Source: Cliona cf. orientalis
Taxonomy: Eukaryota > Porifera > Demospongiae > Clionaida > Clionaidae
Direction: 5' to 3'
Assembly: GCA_963930775.1 (NCBI GenBank)
Contig: OZ005699.1
Span: forward strand, 6,593,501-6,657,500
DNA length: 64,000 nucleotides
Shown: one piece after another, positions 1 through 12,654 of the stretch
How the letters are laid out: the number at the start of each line of letters is the position of its first letter
Numbering within the stretch: the first letter of the stretch is position 1
Position numbers and translations under genes: made by a program
Notes under the pieces: model-generated
Seen by the model: the letters and a program-made list of their open reading frames with translations, nothing else
Told to the model about the DNA's origin: nothing
The model's database searches: none

Positions 1-592
1 GCTATACTTGACCAGACTAGACCTGGCACTCTCTAAATGGACAGAAACCCCCACCCCATTTATGTTACCAGGGATGTTGTAATTATTTTTCTTTCCAGGC
101 TTTTCCCATGGGTATAATATTATATAGTTGGCCGTATACCCTACTGAAAATGTGTACAGACTAGATCTGGTACACAGTTATGTTTTCATTGGCCGGCCAT
201 ATAGCTACAAACTTATTCTAGCTAGCTGTTTTATATAGCTATTTGTATGCATTGTGATAGTGTGCTATTGCCACATGCATTACCAATTATAATCATTGAT
301 TGAGAACATGTTGGTAAGTGGGTGCAAGCATGCATGCATGTAGTGGGATATTAGATGAGAGCAACGCTAGACCTGCCATAAAATTTTTATAATATTATGT
401 ACAAAATCAATACTACCACCATACATTTACAGGGTTTCATCTAGCTAGCGACAAACTTTCAGGTGGATTGAAGTGTGATAAATGAGTGTATTGCACCAAT
501 TTCCTTGGGATGTAGCTAGCTTTTGTGATTTATTATGATGCTTAACTAAAATCAAATACTTAGGGGGAAGCTTTCCCTCTTTCCCTCGTCCC

Positions 593-623
<31 letters not shown>

Positions 624-958
624 ACACACCATCAACTGGATGAGACCCTGGTTTATATACAACATGTATAGTATATCGCAAAATAAGACTACAACCGAGA
701 CCACCGCATATACAGTATAGATATATCAGTCGACGATAGCTAGAAGGTGATTGATGAATGATGACTTAAGTGGAGTCGGAAACTCGGTAGATTCATTGAT
801 CAAACTTGCTTCAGTATTGGGGACCATAGTCTGTGTTCAGTAGCTATCAGTAGGTAGTATTTCTGTACATATACTAGCTACAGAGGTTACATGAATAACA
901 TAAAAGCTAAAGTAAACATGAAAACAAAAATTCAGGATGATAGCTACAATAGTTTGCA
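1..958. other. Non-coding stretch with C/CA microsatellite
   Basis: No convincing exon is seen. A run of about 20 C followed by a CA repeat lies at about 590-629. Short palindromic tagctagct-like words, common through the whole window, are scattered across it. Confidence 0.6.
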
Positions 959-959
959 T

Positions 960-1540
960 CAAAGAGGACGGATATACCAGGAGCAATATCGTCCGCAAAG
1001 AATGAGATCTAGCTGACTGCCCATGGAAATCTGGCTGGCTATCATAATAATAATATTATTATGAACAATAATGGCCAAGAACGGAACCCTGTGGCATCCC
1101 CGAGATAACAGACAGAGAAGATGACTGTTCACCACCACCAACACGATCTGAGTGGTAGGTAAGGTAGCTTCGGATCCATTGCACAATCTACGGGCTGTTA
1201 CAATCCCTTCAAGTCTATGTAGTGGGAGTCAGTGAAGAACACTGTCGAATGCCTTCTTCAGATCAAAGAAAATGGAACACATTTCGTTGCCCATTTCAAG
1301 CTGCAGTAACCAGTCGTGTGTAACAGTTAATGAGGCTGAAGCGGTGCATCTACATGTATATATCTGGCAGGAATCCCTGCATTGTCTCATTGATAGGGAA
1401 GAGTTGATACAAAGGAAGTCAAATGATGGACATGGCACTCCAAAAACTTGCAACTTAGAATAGACCAGATGGAGATATGGGACGGTGGACATGGTTGGGG
1501 CAGCAGTCAAATCACTGACTTAGGAACTGAAACAATACGG
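960..1540 (-). mobile_element. Decayed non-LTR retrotransposon reverse transcriptase fragment
   Basis: On the minus strand the frames read, in order, pieces of a LINE-type reverse transcriptase. A block with EMGNEMCSIFFDLKKAFDSV (the RT palm-region signature FDLKKAFD) is followed, after frame changes, by a block resembling the S-G-x-P-Q-G-S-V-L-G motif. Stops and frameshifts separate the blocks, and the YADD region is only weakly recognisable. This matches the order of motifs in the better-preserved element at 28.8-31.4 kb, so it is a dead fragment of a related family. No ends or target duplications could be defined. Confidence 0.7.
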
Positions 1541-1559
1541 GCAATTAAGCTTCTGTGAA

Positions 1560-3020
1560 TGAGGGAAAGATCTAGTAGTATTGGAGATAGATTAAATAAA
1601 AACACTGTGGTAAGAGTGTAGCCTCATCCCCAGTCTCCCCGATCTTGGGACGAGGCTAGTAAGAGTGGGCACTATATATATATGGCATCAAGCAGCTTTG
1701 TGAAAATGCCATCTGGGGCTAGTAAATTTGTTGGGATCAAGATCAACATTTCTATCAGGTCGTACACCTCCACTTCATTGCAAAGCAGTTCTGAGGGGCA
1801 ATATCATGCAGAACCTGGTAGCTAGGTTCAATATGGAGTGTTGGCGAGTGGAGGAGATTTGGTGTTAAAGCAATTGGAGAAGAAGTTATATTCAAAAGAG
1901 ATGCCTTTTACGGTTCGTTGGAGACTTCTGCACCATTAGAGAACATTTTTTTTTAATTTTAAGGATTTCCACTGAGAAGTCATTCAATTGTTACTGTTAC
2001 TATTTTATTATCATTATTATTTAATTTGAATTATAAGACCTCAACTTATGAAAGTAGTATATTATAGTAGGCTTTACTAAGATGCAACGTAGCGGTGACT
2101 TGATTGATTTCTGGCAGCTCGGTATTTTTAATGCATTGAAGTGCTCTTAGACCATTTGTTAGCTTTAAACAATTTGCGCCATCTGATTGCCTGAACGATG
2201 GACTTGGTAGCTAAGCCTGGGTAAGTTTCGTCTTGCTCGTAGGGTAGCTAGACCAGGGGATACACTCCACCATCACTTCCAGGAATCTAGCTTTCCAATT
2301 GGACCAGCAGATATTCATTTCTCTTGAAGTAAATAGCATGTCCCAGTCAATCTCATCAAGGTGTTCACAAGCACTTTCGAATTAAATAGTGAAACAGTAT
2401 CACAAGTATTACTAGCTATCATGTTTTTTAGATGCACTATCTATAGACCTGTTGTGCGCATGAGCAGAAAGTTCATGGCCTGCATGCATTAGCTATGTAT
2501 TCAATGGTAGGCAATGTTGATAATAATTATTATTACTTTTCTCAATTATTCCAGCATAATAATATTTACCTTAGTAATTACCTCTATAGACACATTGAAA
2601 CAAAACTTGCCATCATAAGTTTAGAGAAGCGAAACATGATGGACCACACTAATTAAAACTATTAATAAATACGCCATGCATGTCCACTGTGTGTGCATGC
2701 ATGCCTGTATAGACTACTAATGCCCTATGTCAATCTTCGATACCCATATATTATTATTTTTTCTGATAGCTAATCGCTCTGATTGGCATTAATTTTTATG
2801 CAACGACATTAATTTTTCCTCCTTGAATGTGAATCTGTCAACGAGGGTGGATATCTTAGCTAATTTGAGGACAATAGAATGACAGTCACAGCTAGTGGTA
2901 ATGATGAGCAGGATATAGCTACCCACTGATGAAGATGATTCTAAAGAAGAGGGTGGGAGCAATGTCTTATTAATGAAGGCGCCAACTATGAATATAGTTG
3001 TATGAACAATTTTCAATCAG
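1560..3020. other. Non-coding stretch, nothing recognised
   Basis: No ORF or splice chain with protein-like composition was found on either strand. The longest frames are short and low in complexity. Confidence 0.5.
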
Positions 3021-3022
3021 AG

Positions 3023-3175
3023 AAGTCCATGGATGGAACACACTAGAGAAGGCCATGAATGGGAACACCTCAGAAGGCTGTGGATGGGAGCGCACCAGAG
3101 AAGGCCGTGGATGGGAACGACTCTACCAGAGAAGGCCATGCATGGATGCATGGATGGGAACACACCAGAGATTCT
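3023..3175. repeat. Short minisatellite, about 34-bp unit
   Basis: About five imperfect copies of a unit containing accagagaaggccgtggatg occur in tandem. The units differ by small substitutions and one internal expansion. Confidence 0.8.
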
Positions 3176-3189
3176 GAAGGCATTAGCTA

Positions 3190-4480
3190 ATTGGACGGGA
3201 AATATGGCTTAGAAAGGTTTTGATCCAGGAGAGACCACAAAGAACGCCTTAGGTTGGAACAACCAAAAAACCTCATGAAACAAGAGAGGCTATTCAGAGA
3301 CACTATGTATACAATTCAATTAGAGATTGAAAAAAAGACCCATTGATATTAAGGCAAATCAAGAATGGAGTCATGAGAATGTATGCATGTGTGTGGGGTA
3401 GCTATGTGATATTATAAAGGTTTTCCATCAGTGAAGACAAAAAGGCTGTGGGTTGCAACTGTAATTCCCACGTTGGTTTCGCAGTACATGTACCTGTGTA
3501 AGAGCAACGATAATTATGAATGACTGTTTATTTTATTAATATTAATTGCCATATTATACTCTTGACTAACAATAAAATGTACAATGTCATTACCCCGCGC
3601 GCATGCGCAAGGGGCGCGCATGCGCAAGGGGTAAAGTAATCGGTTGTGTCGTTGTCGTCGTTGTTGTCGTTGTCGTCGTGAGCACAAAAATCGCCATATT
3701 TCGAGATGTAGGCATCTAAGCGACTCGTAAGCACAACGAATCAATCGAACTCGGCGAAAAAATAGCTTCAGTGTGTTTCAAATCAATGGACACGGTCCAC
3801 GGGCGTCACAAATCGTGCCTTTTTTGTGGCTAACGTAGCCACGCCTATCGACAGTGCCTACTCAATGCATAATGCATGCCCATTGTGTTTTCTGCTCATG
3901 CGCACAACTAAGTAGCCAAGAATATGACTGGTAAAGATCGTCGAAATTAATAATGCTCTATAGTCCATCCACATCCGCTGACGGAGCTGAAATCTGCAGG
4001 CCCTATGGCTATTATACTATTACAACAAAATATTGGAAGTATCAGTTCATATCTCCTAGTAGTCTAGATCTGGTGCAGAGAGAGTGCTTTTTATCACCGA
4101 GACTTCTGGTGGCTACATACAATTAAGCAGCACTTTCACTAATTTTCTAAAGTTCACAAACTTATAGCCATGCATACAAAAGCGATTCTATAGATTGCAC
4201 AATGTGCGCGCGGGGTATGTGCTCTACAGAGCTCTAGTTTATATAATAGTTCATGTAGTTATTGTTGGGCATAAATGGCTACATACTGCCATATGTAAGG
4301 ATTTTTCTCTTGTGTAAGGATTTTTTTAAGGACACTTGTCACTGGTAGCTACTCTTGTCTCACAGCCCCATTATATACATGTAGATACAATAACTATGTA
4401 TGTGTAAGGAAATTTCTGTTGTGTAAGGATTTTCAGCATACATGTAGATAGGTATGAACCACATACTACCAGCACACAGA
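3190..4480. other. Non-coding stretch with short repeats
   Basis: It holds a duplicated cgcgcatgcgcaagggg word at about 3597-3631 and a gttgtcgtc-type trinucleotide run at about 3645-3680. No gene is supported. Confidence 0.5.
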
Positions 4481-4484
4481 ATAT

Positions 4485-5225
4485 TTACAATAATGTGTAA
4501 GGATTTTTCTCTTGTGTAAGACTTTTTAAGGGCACATGGGCACTCCTATCTGTCCCTGCACAGCCCCACTGAGCATGGAAGTAATGTGTAAGGATTTTTC
4601 TTTTGTGTAAGACTTTTTAAGAGCACATGGGCACTCCTATCTGTCCCTGCACAGCCCCACTGAACATGGAAATAATGTGTAAGGATTTTTCTCTTGTGTA
4701 AGACTTTTTAAGGGCACATGGGCACTCCTATCTGTCCCTGCACAGCCCCACTGAGCATGGAAATAATGTGTAAGGATTTTTCTCTTGACAATGTGTAAGA
4801 CTTTTTAAGGGCACATGGGCACTCCTATCTGTCCCTGCACAGCCCCACTGAACATGGAAATAATGTGTAAGGATTTTTCTCTTGTGTAAGATTTTTTAAG
4901 GGCACATGGGCACTCCTATCTGTCCCTGCATGCACAGTCCCACTGAACATGGAAATAATGTGTAAGGATTTTTCTCTTGTGTAAGACTTTTTAAGGGCAC
5001 ATGGGCACTCCTATCTGTCCCTGCATGCACAGTCCCACTGAACATGGAAATAATGTGTAAGGATTTTTCTCTTGTGTAAGACTTTTTAAGGGCACATGGG
5101 CACTCCTATCTGTCCCTCAGGCACAGCCCCACTACGTACTGAACATGGAAATAATGTGTAAGGATTTTTCTCTTGTGTAAGATTTTTTAAGGGCACATGG
5201 GCACTTCTAGCCATCTCAATACTAC
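4485..5225. repeat. Minisatellite array, about 90-103-bp unit
   Basis: Eight or so head-to-tail copies each begin with aatgtgtaaggatttttct and continue with a gtaagactttttaagggcac block and a cactcctatctgtccctgc block. Copy starts lie near 4493, 4583, 4674, 4766, 4862, 4957, 5051 and 5154. Degenerate half-units extend to about 4300 on the left and 5340 on the right. Copies are very similar, so homogenisation is recent. ORFs crossing it are repeat read-through. Confidence 0.9.
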
Positions 5226-5764
5226 ATTGTCTAGCTAAGGACTTTTCTCTTGTGTAGCTATATAAGATTTTTGAAGGGATACATACAAGTTTCGGAGGGC
5301 ACAATCATATATACAATATTATCATGAAGTGTAAGGATGTTTTTCCTGTGAATAGGTTCTGAACATATTATTATGCACTCATAAATATTTTATACTAGTA
5401 ATGTATGATTATCGCTCTTGCATGTTACAGTAATGAGGACATGCCCGAACTACTGGCTCAGTATAGCTATATAGGTAATCTTAGAGAAGAAATGATGGAG
5501 CTATTTTGTTGCAGTGGCATCTCAACTCTAAATACAAAATTTAATATTTCTCTACTTCTGGCATTACTTGCATACTCCACCCAGAATCAGAAAACGCAAA
5601 TGTGTGATTATATCTCTCCGTCGGCCGGTTTTATGCAGTATCGCGAACGAACATGTGTACATGTACTTTTGTGTGACGACGGGAATGAAGGCTGCACACT
5701 CGTGTAGCCTTGTAACCTCACCAATATCGATGGCACAATGTAGTCATGCCGAACTATCTCTCTG
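5226..5764. other. Stretch between minisatellite and left duplication arm
   Basis: Overlapping ORFs of 65-100 codons exist but none resembles a known protein or has splice support. I treat this as non-coding. The homology shared with the right arm starts at about 5765. Confidence 0.4.
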
Positions 5765-5909
5765 ATGATCATCCTGGTCCAACTTCCTATCCAAGCTACA
5801 ATTTCCTGGAGGAAGTTATTAGTAATTGCCATCATCGTGGCGCGGGGCTTGGTCTCATACCCTGACACTTCCGGCGCCATTCATGATTTCATCTGCTGAC
5901 CATACACGT

Positions 5910-5962
5910 AAAGGTGGCAGCTAGCAACCAGTTCCAGGAACTTGTCGCTAGCTACCACCTTT
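5910..5962. promoter_or_regulatory. Conserved palindrome upstream of GH5 copy 1
   Basis: Two 26-nt arms with few mismatches (start aaaggtggcagctagc, end gctagctaccaccttt) surround a single central base. A matching palindrome lies upstream of the other GH5 copy at about 48,775-48,830. It may be a cis element or an old foldback element present before the duplication. Confidence 0.55.
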
Positions 5963-6027
5963 ATGCTAGATAGTTGAGTGCTGTCGTAGCTAATTGGCAG
6001 TTTATAGGGTATAAACGCCATGTGTAA

Positions 6028-6050
6028 CCATAGATAGTAGCTATCTATGG
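6028..6050. promoter_or_regulatory. Short palindrome, GH5 copy 1 promoter region
   Basis: A 10-bp arm (ccatagatag) and its inverse are separated by 3 bp. They lie about 115 bp before the ATG and just upstream of the TATA box. A shortened version is present at the same place in copy 2 (48,702-48,720). Confidence 0.5.
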
Positions 6051-6072
6051 TGTAATTAGAATGACCTTCCCC

Positions 6073-6080
6073 TATAAAAG
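6073..6080 (+). promoter_or_regulatory. TATA box of GH5 copy 1
   Basis: TATAAAAG lies 84 bp before the chosen ATG (6164). It is conserved as the reverse complement at 48,672-48,679 in copy 2. Confidence 0.6.
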
Positions 6081-6163
6081 CATTTGCATGCAGGGCCCTG
6101 GTAGACTAGGTCCATCAATACAATATCTTGCCAAAATTTAATAGCTTCTTCAAGTCTGCAGAT

Positions 6164-8644
6164 ATGGCATTTCTTCTATTTTGTGCACTCCTTGCCACAT
6201 CCGGATCCATCTATGCATCTCAAGCCGCAAGCAATATCGATTTTTCTCGATCAGTGACTGCTACAAAGTACCAAGGGTATCTTGGACAAGGATTCAACGC
6301 TAACTACTTCAAACGTGAAGGAGGTCCGCTCCCTAAGTACAACCCTGAAAATATCCAGATTCTCAAAGATTTGGGATTTCGAAATCTTCGAATTCGCTGC
6401 GATGCTTCACTATATGATCAAGATGGTTACCATAGTGAACGCTTCCGTAATGAATTTCTCGCAAATCTGACGAAAGTTGTAGATGATTGCATTAATAACG
6501 GTATTGCTCCCATCGTTACGTTTCGCCACCGCGAAATTGAAAACCGTGCTAACGAAGAGGATCGCCAAAATTACCTGGAATGGTGGAGAATAGTGGCTGA
6601 GGAACTGAAGGACAAGAGCTACCTTCTCTCCTTCAATCTCTTCACTGAGATGGGAGTGGAAATATGCCGCAATAAAAGTCCATTCTGCTGGGAAAACTGG
6701 AGAAATGTGAGTGCAATAATAATAATAATATCAACTCTAGTAGAATGATAGAGCTCTGAAGAGCACATATTCCGTGCACTGCACATCATGGCATCATGAC
6801 ATAATAATGATAATATTATTAATACACTCAAGATTTGAAGAATGAAGTGCTGCATGCCATCCGAACCTAACTGGATCATGCATTTGCTACTATATTGCTT
6901 GAAATAGACTCTATGTACAAGTTAAAGCACCGTAGCGAGTACTCTGTAGTGTGGGGACAGTATCGATATCCCAAAATTTGAAACTTCTAAGCCTGGGTCA
7001 CATTCGCTTTTTGAAAAAAAAAGGCAAGCAAAATGGCTAAGTGTAGCTAGCTCTAGTTTTGATCTTTTGGTGATCGCTCTACATGCAGTAAGAACGAAGA
7101 AGACATGGAGCTTATAAACGACTGCATAGCGAAAAGAGTTTTAAATTAATTGGGAGAAGATGACGAGCAGTGAGATAAGCAATAGCAGTGAGCTAGCTAG
7201 CCGTGGGTATGAATGTTCGTCGGTTTTTCAGGGTTTTACATAATATTTAGTGTAAATTAGAATTTTATACCTAGAGTAACTCATGGGACGATTTTACACC
7301 AGCAAAACCTAGAGTAACTCATGGGAAGATTTTACACCAATACAATTACCTAGAGTAACTCATGGGCACCAGTATATACAACCTAGAGTAACTCATGGGA
7401 CGATTTTATACCAGCAAATTGGTGTAAAATCCTGAGTATTAATTGAATGCCAAGTATATTATTAAGGGAGGATTTTACACCACATCAAAAATAAGGGGCT
7501 TACTCATGTACGATTCTCCTATATCACGCAATCGACAGATCGATTACTGACCACTCGCCCACGCTAATGGGGCCTTACCCTTCAACTGCCTTTGTATCAT
7601 GTGACTTTGCTCCCTGTTTTGAGCGCACGTTTGGAGCTTGAAAAACGGGGAGACTGGCTGTATGTTATAGTGCGTAGAAGTCGCATTCTGGCCATTAATT
7701 TTTAGTGCAGAGGACGACAGACAAGCCGATTGCATTACCCCTCGCGCATGCACGCAGGGTAATTACGTATGCAATAGTTAGTACCAGGATGATGTAAAGC
7801 GAGAGAGGGGAGGAGCGTGACACGACCATGCACTTGATTAAAATTTGCGTATACGCTTATGTACACAGCACGTGAATAAAAACTCAAATTTAAATCAAGT
7901 GCATGGTCGTGTCACGCTCCTCCCCTCTCTCGCTTTACCTCATTATGCGCTCCGGCCTGCTAGTATACAGCTATATTCAATCATTGCTGATGTGATATAA
8001 CTTATAATATCATTATCTGTACCGTACAGTGCTGCGCCGAGGCTCTTAGACTTGACACAGATAAATACCACAGGTGGACATCTGAAGTTATTTCAATCAT
8101 TCGTGGGACCGGTGGTAATAATGCACAACGAATCTTAATCCTAGCATCACCAAGGAAGACAACTTATGGGCTAGAGCCACAGTTCAGCGATACAATAAAA
8201 TCTTACATGGACTCCTACATGATCATGGATTGGCATAATTGGGCTGCTGGACCAAACGGATTAAACTCAAGCCGTAACTACTGGAGTGGAAAAGGCACCG
8301 ACGAACAAAAAGGGCGAATAATAAAGGCAATACTAGATGCAGACAGTTTCACTGCTCGCACCGGTATACCTACTTGCCAAGGAGAATGGATGCCAAGGGA
8401 CTATAGACATGGGCTCTTGAATCAAATGGAAGTCATGAGCTTTGCTAAATACTTTGTTGAGTTATTTAAAGATGCACAAATTCCATGGAGTCTGAATTCA
8501 TTTGACCAATACTATGACACCGAGACGTCCACTAGAAGGACTGAAATGCAGTCCCATTCCTACATACTAGGTGGAACTCGGATCGATTTCATGTTTCCGC
8601 TCAACATGTCTCTTATTCTGGAAACCATACTGGATGCTATGTAA
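6164..8644 (+). CDS. Secreted GH5 cellulase-like glycoside hydrolase, copy 1
   Basis: Two exons, 6164-6706 and 8030-8644, join in phase 0 (donor GTGAGT, acceptor ACAG) to give 385 aa. The ATG at 6164 begins a clear signal peptide (about residues 1-22, core FLLFCALLATSG). The TTG-initiated extension upstream is not needed. The body reads as a family 5 TIM-barrel hydrolase. A conserved RIRC strand is followed by SFNLFTEMG, with Glu162 in the acid/base position, then MIMDWHNWAAGP, then PTCQGEW, with Glu300 as nucleophile. Both glutamates are present, so the enzyme should be active on a beta-linked polysaccharide, though substrate cannot be read from sequence. Related sequences I recall are bacterial cellulase-type GH5 proteins, so an old lateral transfer is possible, but the intron makes it a resident animal gene. 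A nearly identical gene lies inverted at 46,407-48,598. Confidence 0.85.
7270..7500. repeat. Short tandem repeat in GH5 copy 1 intron
   Basis: Four copies of cctagagtaactcatggg are separated by variants of gattttacacca. A rearranged partial unit continues to about 7500. Confidence 0.8.
7795..7937. mobile_element. Foldback (MITE-like) element in GH5 copy 1 intron
   Basis: Two perfect 45-bp inverted arms (7795-7839 and 7893-7937) begin taaagcgagagaggggagg and are separated by 53 bp. It is not seen in the intron of copy 2, so it was inserted after, or lost since, the duplication. No unambiguous target duplication was found. Confidence 0.8.
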
Positions 8645-11140
8645 AGTAGCTGTGAACAAAGCTCTATGATGCATGAAAAATACTTTTTGAACGTTGTATT
8701 AATTAGTATACCCATGTCATTGTATTGTAGTTACAAGTTAGGCCACACAAACTAAATTCACTGTTATATACTGAGTCATAACTCAATCCTATTATAATAT
8801 ACCACCATTGAGATTGACCACAAGTATAGTATATTAATAATAATATTGTATTCATACCTTTGATGGGAAGTCAGTGGCATAATATTATGCATGTGTAACA
8901 ATTAGACATAATATTAATTTGTGAACAATCATTACTATTGCTCTATTTATGGTGTGTGAACCATAATTGGATCTGTGTGTTTCTGTCTTAGACTATATAA
9001 TATTATGTCCTGTGAACTCCGGCTGCTACACAACTGTTACAGCCCTTAACTTTTCTGATTTCTATAAAAATTAATAGTGATATAGCCCTCCGTATGAATC
9101 AGAACTGCAATATAATTCTACATCATAACTTCTGTGCCTAAGTTGATCCCCGCTATATTATAGCTACGTTCCACGGAGGCAGAGCGTTTCTCATGCATGT
9201 AATACGGTATTTCCACAAATTTCGAGGTGAAAATTTGAGGCATCTAGATTTTGAGGGAGCACGATGTCTATCCCTTTCGATCATGCACAAAATTAATCAT
9301 TAGTTTGCAGCAAATATATAATAAGCAAAAAGGTCATGGCACAATAGGTCGGATAAGAAAAGATTTTGTCTTAATTCTATTACACTTGATGCAGTGTCAC
9401 TTCGAATGTTATAAATTTTCAAAATGTTCATTCCTTTCTACCGTTAGCTAGTGTGTAAATATATCACCATAGATCTTACACTATATACATGACTGTTAAA
9501 TTAGGCAGCATAAAATTTAATGATTAGTTCATTGGTCGCTAATAACATGCTGATTACAATAAGTGGCTGATGAATCCAATGCCACTAGGAACAAGGCAAA
9601 CGTTCTCATGATCAGTATTCCCTGCTTAACGAGGACAGGCTCACTCCAAGTATCTATAGATATATGCAACTTAATATCGAATTTAATTAAAAAACGCCTA
9701 TTTTCAGAAAACGACTCTATCTACCCGATCGCGAGTGAATAAATATGGTCATAACTCCACTTGTGATCAATATTTTTCCTTGCAACTTGCACCATTGTAC
9801 TCAGTATAGACAGGGCTATCTATCCATGCTAAAATTTCAATATTCATAAAAATGTCTCTAAGGTCCCTTTTCTCATGCAGAGCAGGTCACATAATATTAA
9901 ACTTCGTTGTGTATAAGAGTTTTAAATTATTATACTGATTTGAAGGACAAAATTAATGCTGCATGACATCGTATTTGTTTACTTACAGTCTGTAGCATGA
10001 TGTACAGAAGGCACAATGTACAACAGCTAGACTACATGCACATGCGCAAACAGGGTTACAATCAAGTCACACCCACTGAATGTATACAGAAGAGCGTTGT
10101 GTGAACATTCAGGCTCTCGATCTCATTTACATATACATACTGTACATTTACTATAGTTATAGCTACAATGTAGTGTCGGCTATATACTGTCCACTGACCA
10201 CTGCACTGTACATGTGGCTGCTAGAAAAAGTGGTCAGGCCATGGCCTGACCGGCCCATATGGGAGCTATGCAATCTAGTCTGTTACAATGTGCTCTACAA
10301 TGAGGGGATCACTGGGAGAGGGGGGAGGGGGTCCAGGGCTTAATGTCATAATGATGCTAATTTTTTAAAAATAGTTTGGAAGTGTCCCCTTATCCAAAGT
10401 CCAGAAAACTATAGCTACATCCATGAAGATGCCTCTATGTTGCTGGATCAACAGACATCAAAGTACGTAGAATCTGAGAACGAGGTACATGTTACAAACG
10501 ATGATAAAACTCCGTTAGTGATGCCTGGTTGAAGTAGCCTATATCCATCCATCCATGTGTGTGATGTAATTTAATAAGCTAGTGGCTCATGACCTGCAAA
10601 GGTACACCCTAAATGCATGTGGGGACAATATCAGCTGGTGTGGATAAATTGCATAAGCAGTTTGTCTAGGTTGTATACAGTTAAACACAATGAAAGTACT
10701 TGTAATCATATTTGTTGTAAGTCACTAAGCAACCAAGTACAGTAGAGTAGTGTTCAAGAGTTTTATAGAACTGGTTGTTGAGCAGACACCCAGAGTACAT
10801 GCCATACACTCTAGCCACAATCCAATTAGGTGTGCAGGATTACATAATCCTACATTACCAACAGTGCTAGATACAACAAAATAGTTATCTGTCAGTGAGT
10901 GAGCAATATGAGCCCTTGCAGGGCTCATATTGCTCACTCACTGACAGATAACTATTATGTACATGTACAAGTAGCCAATATTGTAATGTTTACTAATGTT
11001 GTCACTAGCATAATGGCTTATCAGTGCATGTACAATTGCATGACATTGTACATGTGTGTGTGGCCTTGGTTTGAGTCACAGACACTTGACTATCAAGTCA
11101 TACTCCATTTTATTCTGTAGACACTTGACTGTATGAAGTG
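8645..11140. other. Non-coding part of left arm
   Basis: It holds sequence matching the right arm in inverted order, with no recognisable protein. It includes the palindrome at 10,881-10,955 and an approximately 250-bp segment (about 10,705-10,955) with no counterpart in the right arm. A block at about 10,131-10,225 matches about 45,135-45,235 in direct, not inverted, orientation. Confidence 0.6.
10881..10955. repeat. Perfect 36-bp-arm palindrome
   Basis: Arms 10,881-10,916 and 10,920-10,955 are exact inverse complements around a 3-nt centre (tgc). The arm begins atagttatctgtcagtgagt. The right arm of the duplication lacks it, so it arrived with a left-arm-specific insertion. Confidence 0.92.
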
Positions 11141-11149
11141 AGGTGCTCT

Positions 11150-12650
11150 GTCCCACAGTCCGGACTAAGTACCAACATGAACGCACAGTAATCACGCTCT
11201 CACGCCATCTTCTCCCTGCTCCTCGTCCAGCAGAGACCTTACAAGGCTGTGAATTGATGGAGCGACTTTCCTGTAGCTGTAGTGTGTGCATGCACATCTG
11301 CGCATGCATTGAATCATACCTACTGTAATAGTGGCCATTGTATATTATGAATGAGCAAGTGTGCACACACATACGCTCTCTCTCTCTCTCACACCTGACT
11401 CTTGATGCCCAGTTCACATCCAATGAGGACCAAGAGGGTGGGTGGTGAGTCATCCAGTGAGCAACTAGCTCTTCCTCTTCCTCCAATGATCAGATGGATG
11501 ATTGGGAGCAGCTGAGAGGGCCAAGTTTCATTTTGTTGATCTGGCCATGCAGTTCTGAGAGGCTGAAAAGGATAGGGGCAACAGGGGATAGTGCAAAGGA
11601 TTTAAGGCATATCTCTATCAACTGTGGTTTGGTAAGTTTAGTATTGCATATGAAAGTGGTGGCTGGTAAGGGCCTGTTGGCTACCCCTACATTCTTCTAG
11701 TTAGCTAATTTAGAAGTGCACAACTCTATTATGACTCTACAGTGATAATACATTGTACATGTACCTCTAATAGCTCCATGGCATTGATTTGCATGTATAT
11801 CTACTCCCACATTTGTGCAGCATGCTCTTGGCAATAATATGATCAGTGCTCTTGGAGACAAAGCCAAGTGAGGTAGCTACGTCCCACACAGAGACTCAAA
11901 GCTGTCCTCCAGGCTGATCCAGGACTAGCTCCCTCGGTGGGAACAATTGTACTCTGATCAGTGATAGCCTGCATCAGCCCGACTGACAGAGACTTTATGG
12001 AGACGTACACTCAACACACTCAAGTATGCCAACTGAGCAAGGAACATTAAGAACTTGCAAGATCAGACATACTATATTCGCAATTGCGGATGCCAACATG
12101 TACATCCCATTGTAAGTTTGACCATGTACATGTACTTTTAGCTGGAGTTGTAGTCTGGTAACTTATGTGTATCCTGGAGTTGTAGCTAATCTAGTGCTTT
12201 CAGTGTCGGATCTCATTTTTTTGTCACGTTTTGGCAATCTATCTCCGAATCGCCAAATTTAATTTTAATGTTAATCTGTTATACTCAGACGTCCATGCGC
12301 CATAGTCAATAAACCACCAAGTTTAAATATTACTACATAGCATTTTAAAGGCCACACTGCCAAAATTTTTGACCACCATATTATTTTCGGCTATAATTAA
12401 TGGTAACCGCCAAAATTTTCCAGTTATATATTATACGGTAGTGATATCCATCATATTTCTGCATTAATATTGTTCTTGTCATGCATGTACAATGTACATG
12501 CACATGTGTTGTCATGCACAATGTACATGTACATGTGTATGTGTGGTCATGTCCATGAACAGAGTGCATTTACATGTGTATAGAGACTACATGTACTCAT
12601 TGTGTGTACCAATACATGTACACAGGTCATAGTGAACCAGGATAAGACCA
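11150..12650 (+). pseudogene. Kinesin-4 family (KIF21/KIF4-like) motor-domain pseudogene, left copy
   Basis: Pieces of a kinesin motor appear in correct order with stops and frameshifts. At about 11,172 is MNAQ, a stop, then SRSHAIFSLLL (switch I SSRSH region). At about 11,530 is KFHFVDLA followed after a frame break by SERLKRIGATGDSAK and SINCGL (switch II). At about 11,820 is ALGNNMISALGDKAK. At about 11,895 is DSKL with a broken LIQD block. At about 11,960-12,060 are IACISPTDRDFMET, LNTLKYAN, a stop, then ARNIKN. At about 12,633 is VNQDKTSQQ, the start of the neck/coiled coil, where homology ends. GT and AG sites flank several pieces, so this was a spliced gene. The right arm has matching pieces on the minus strand. 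Both are decayed. Confidence 0.85.
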
Positions 12651-12654
12651 GTCA

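Noticed and set aside
5405-5880. Overlapping 65-100-codon ORFs near the left-arm edge
   Set aside because: Three frames on two strands compete, with no recognised motif. The region matching the right arm shows no coding conservation.
6128-6163. TTG-initiated N-terminal extension of GH5 copy 1
   Set aside because: The first ATG at 6164 gives a textbook signal peptide, and the extension would bury it. Conservation in copy 2 is explained by shared 5' UTR.
10725-10937. ORFs beginning with the same MSNMSP peptide on both strands
   Set aside because: They are produced by the perfect palindrome at 10,881-10,955.
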